Assembly: GCF_039595935.1 (NCBI RefSeq)
Contig: NZ_JBCNKR010000004.1
Coordinates: 1,053,001-1,117,000, forward strand
DNA: 64,000 nucleotides
Reading direction: 5' to 3'
Origin: Flavobacterium sp.
Lineage (GTDB): Bacteria; Bacteroidota; Bacteroidia; Flavobacteriales; Flavobacteriaceae
Part shown: positions 63,583-64,000 of the stretch, in pieces
Position numbering within the stretch: position 1 is the stretch's first letter
Layout of the letters: each line of letters starts with the position of its first letter
Position numbers and translations under genes: made by a program
The notes under the pieces: generated by a model
Seen by the model: the letters and a program-made list of their open reading frames with translations, nothing else
Databases searched by the model: none
What the model was told of the DNA's origin: nothing

Positions 63583-64000
63583 ATGAAAAAAATATTTATT
63601 ATCAACGGAAGTCAAAACTTTGCCCATTCAGGCGGAAAATTCAATGAAACTGTTACAAACTGGACAATTGAGTTCTTAAAAAGCAAAAACTACGAAATAA
63701 AAACAACCGACATTAAACAAGACTTTAATTTAGACGAAGAAGTAGAAAAATTCGTTTGGGCAGATGTTGTAATATATCACACACCAGTTTGGTGGTTTCA
63801 ATTACCAAATCTTTTCAAAAAATACATCGACGACGTTTTCACAGCCGGACACAACAAAGGAATTTACAAAAGCGACGGAAGAAGCCGGGTAAACCCTGAC
63901 ATTAATTACGGAACAGGCGGGCAATTGCACGGACGTAAATACATGCTCACCACAAGTTGGAATGCGCCTGCAACAGCTTTTACAATTCCGGGAGAATTTT
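63583..64000 (+). CDS. NAD(P)H quinone reductase, MdaB-like, C-terminus cut by the window edge
   Basis: The reading frame starts at ATG 63583 (MKKIFIINGSQNFAHSGG) and runs off the window after about 139 residues. It is a flavodoxin-fold flavoprotein. WADVVIYHTPVWWFQLPNLF is the FMN/FAD-binding strand and loop typical of MdaB. DDVFTAGHNKGIYKSDGRSR and GTGGQLHGRKYMLTTSWNAP also match. MdaB-type enzymes reduce quinones by two electrons, protecting against redox cycling. Confidence 0.9.
   Translation, partial: MKKIFIINGSQNFAHSGGKFNETVTNWTIEFLKSKNYEIKTTDIKQDFNLDEEVEKFVWADVVIYHTPVWWFQLPNLFKKYIDDVFTAGHNKGIYKSDGRSRVNPDINYGTGGQLHGRKYMLTTSWNAPATAFTIPGEF

Noticed and set aside
63465..63647. 60-residue frame before the quinone reductase
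   Set aside because: It covers the GC-rich repeat and runs out of frame into the real gene, which starts at 63583.

Overview
The window looks like chromosomal DNA of a Flavobacterium-like member of the Bacteroidota. It is AT-rich. One secreted protein carries a type IX secretion (T9SS) sorting domain, and the exopolysaccharide locus has a UpxY/NusG-like gene beside it. A few promoters match the Bacteroidota pattern TTTG / TAnnTTTG, and ribosome binding sites are weak. No database search was possible, so names rest on motifs and family knowledge.

Layout. 1-6.7 kb: a partial fatty acid desaturase, an LCIB-type carbonic anhydrase-like protein, an alpha/beta hydrolase, a GH9 glycosidase with a ThuA-like partner, and an outer membrane phospholipase A. 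6.8-11.4 kb: an unusual fusion of a CrtC/AttH lipocalin-like domain with a polyprenyl synthase, divergent from a small protein and a DyP-type heme peroxidase. 11.5-37.4 kb, almost all on the minus strand: a Wzx/Wzy-type exopolysaccharide locus. It holds an initiating phosphoglycosyl transferase, Wza and Wzc homologues, a flippase, a putative polymerase, about ten glycosyltransferases (one broken by an in-frame stop) and nucleotide-sugar genes for GDP-fucose, UDP-glucuronate and UDP-xylose. These genes suggest a polymer containing fucose, glucuronate and xylose. A UpxY/NusG-like gene and two small Xre-type regulators lie just beyond the divergent end.

39.5-42.9 kb: a minus-strand operon of three secreted proteins (beta-helix protein, tail-fibre-like protein, T9SS-sorted protein). 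43.9-54.1 kb: a compact three-gene NRPS/PKS locus with the order A-T-KS-AT-ACP, then C-A-T-TE, then an Sfp-type phosphopantetheinyl transferase. Both adenylation domains read as glycine-like, and the one polyketide module has no reducing domain. The simplest inferred product is a Gly-malonyl-Gly scaffold (4-amino-3-oxobutanoyl-glycine or a cyclised form). This locus and the prenyl synthase fusion are the most interesting parts of the window.

54.2-64 kb: ordinary metabolic genes (GNAT, esterase, cupin, VOC dioxygenase, GAPDH, P-loop ATPase, thiolase, NlpC/P60, AraC regulator, aldo/keto reductase, partial quinone reductase) and a tRNA-Arg/Pro/Ser cluster. Several palindromic intergenic repeats are scattered through the window. 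One 230-260 bp element occurs twice, once inside the exopolysaccharide locus and once near 63.3 kb.
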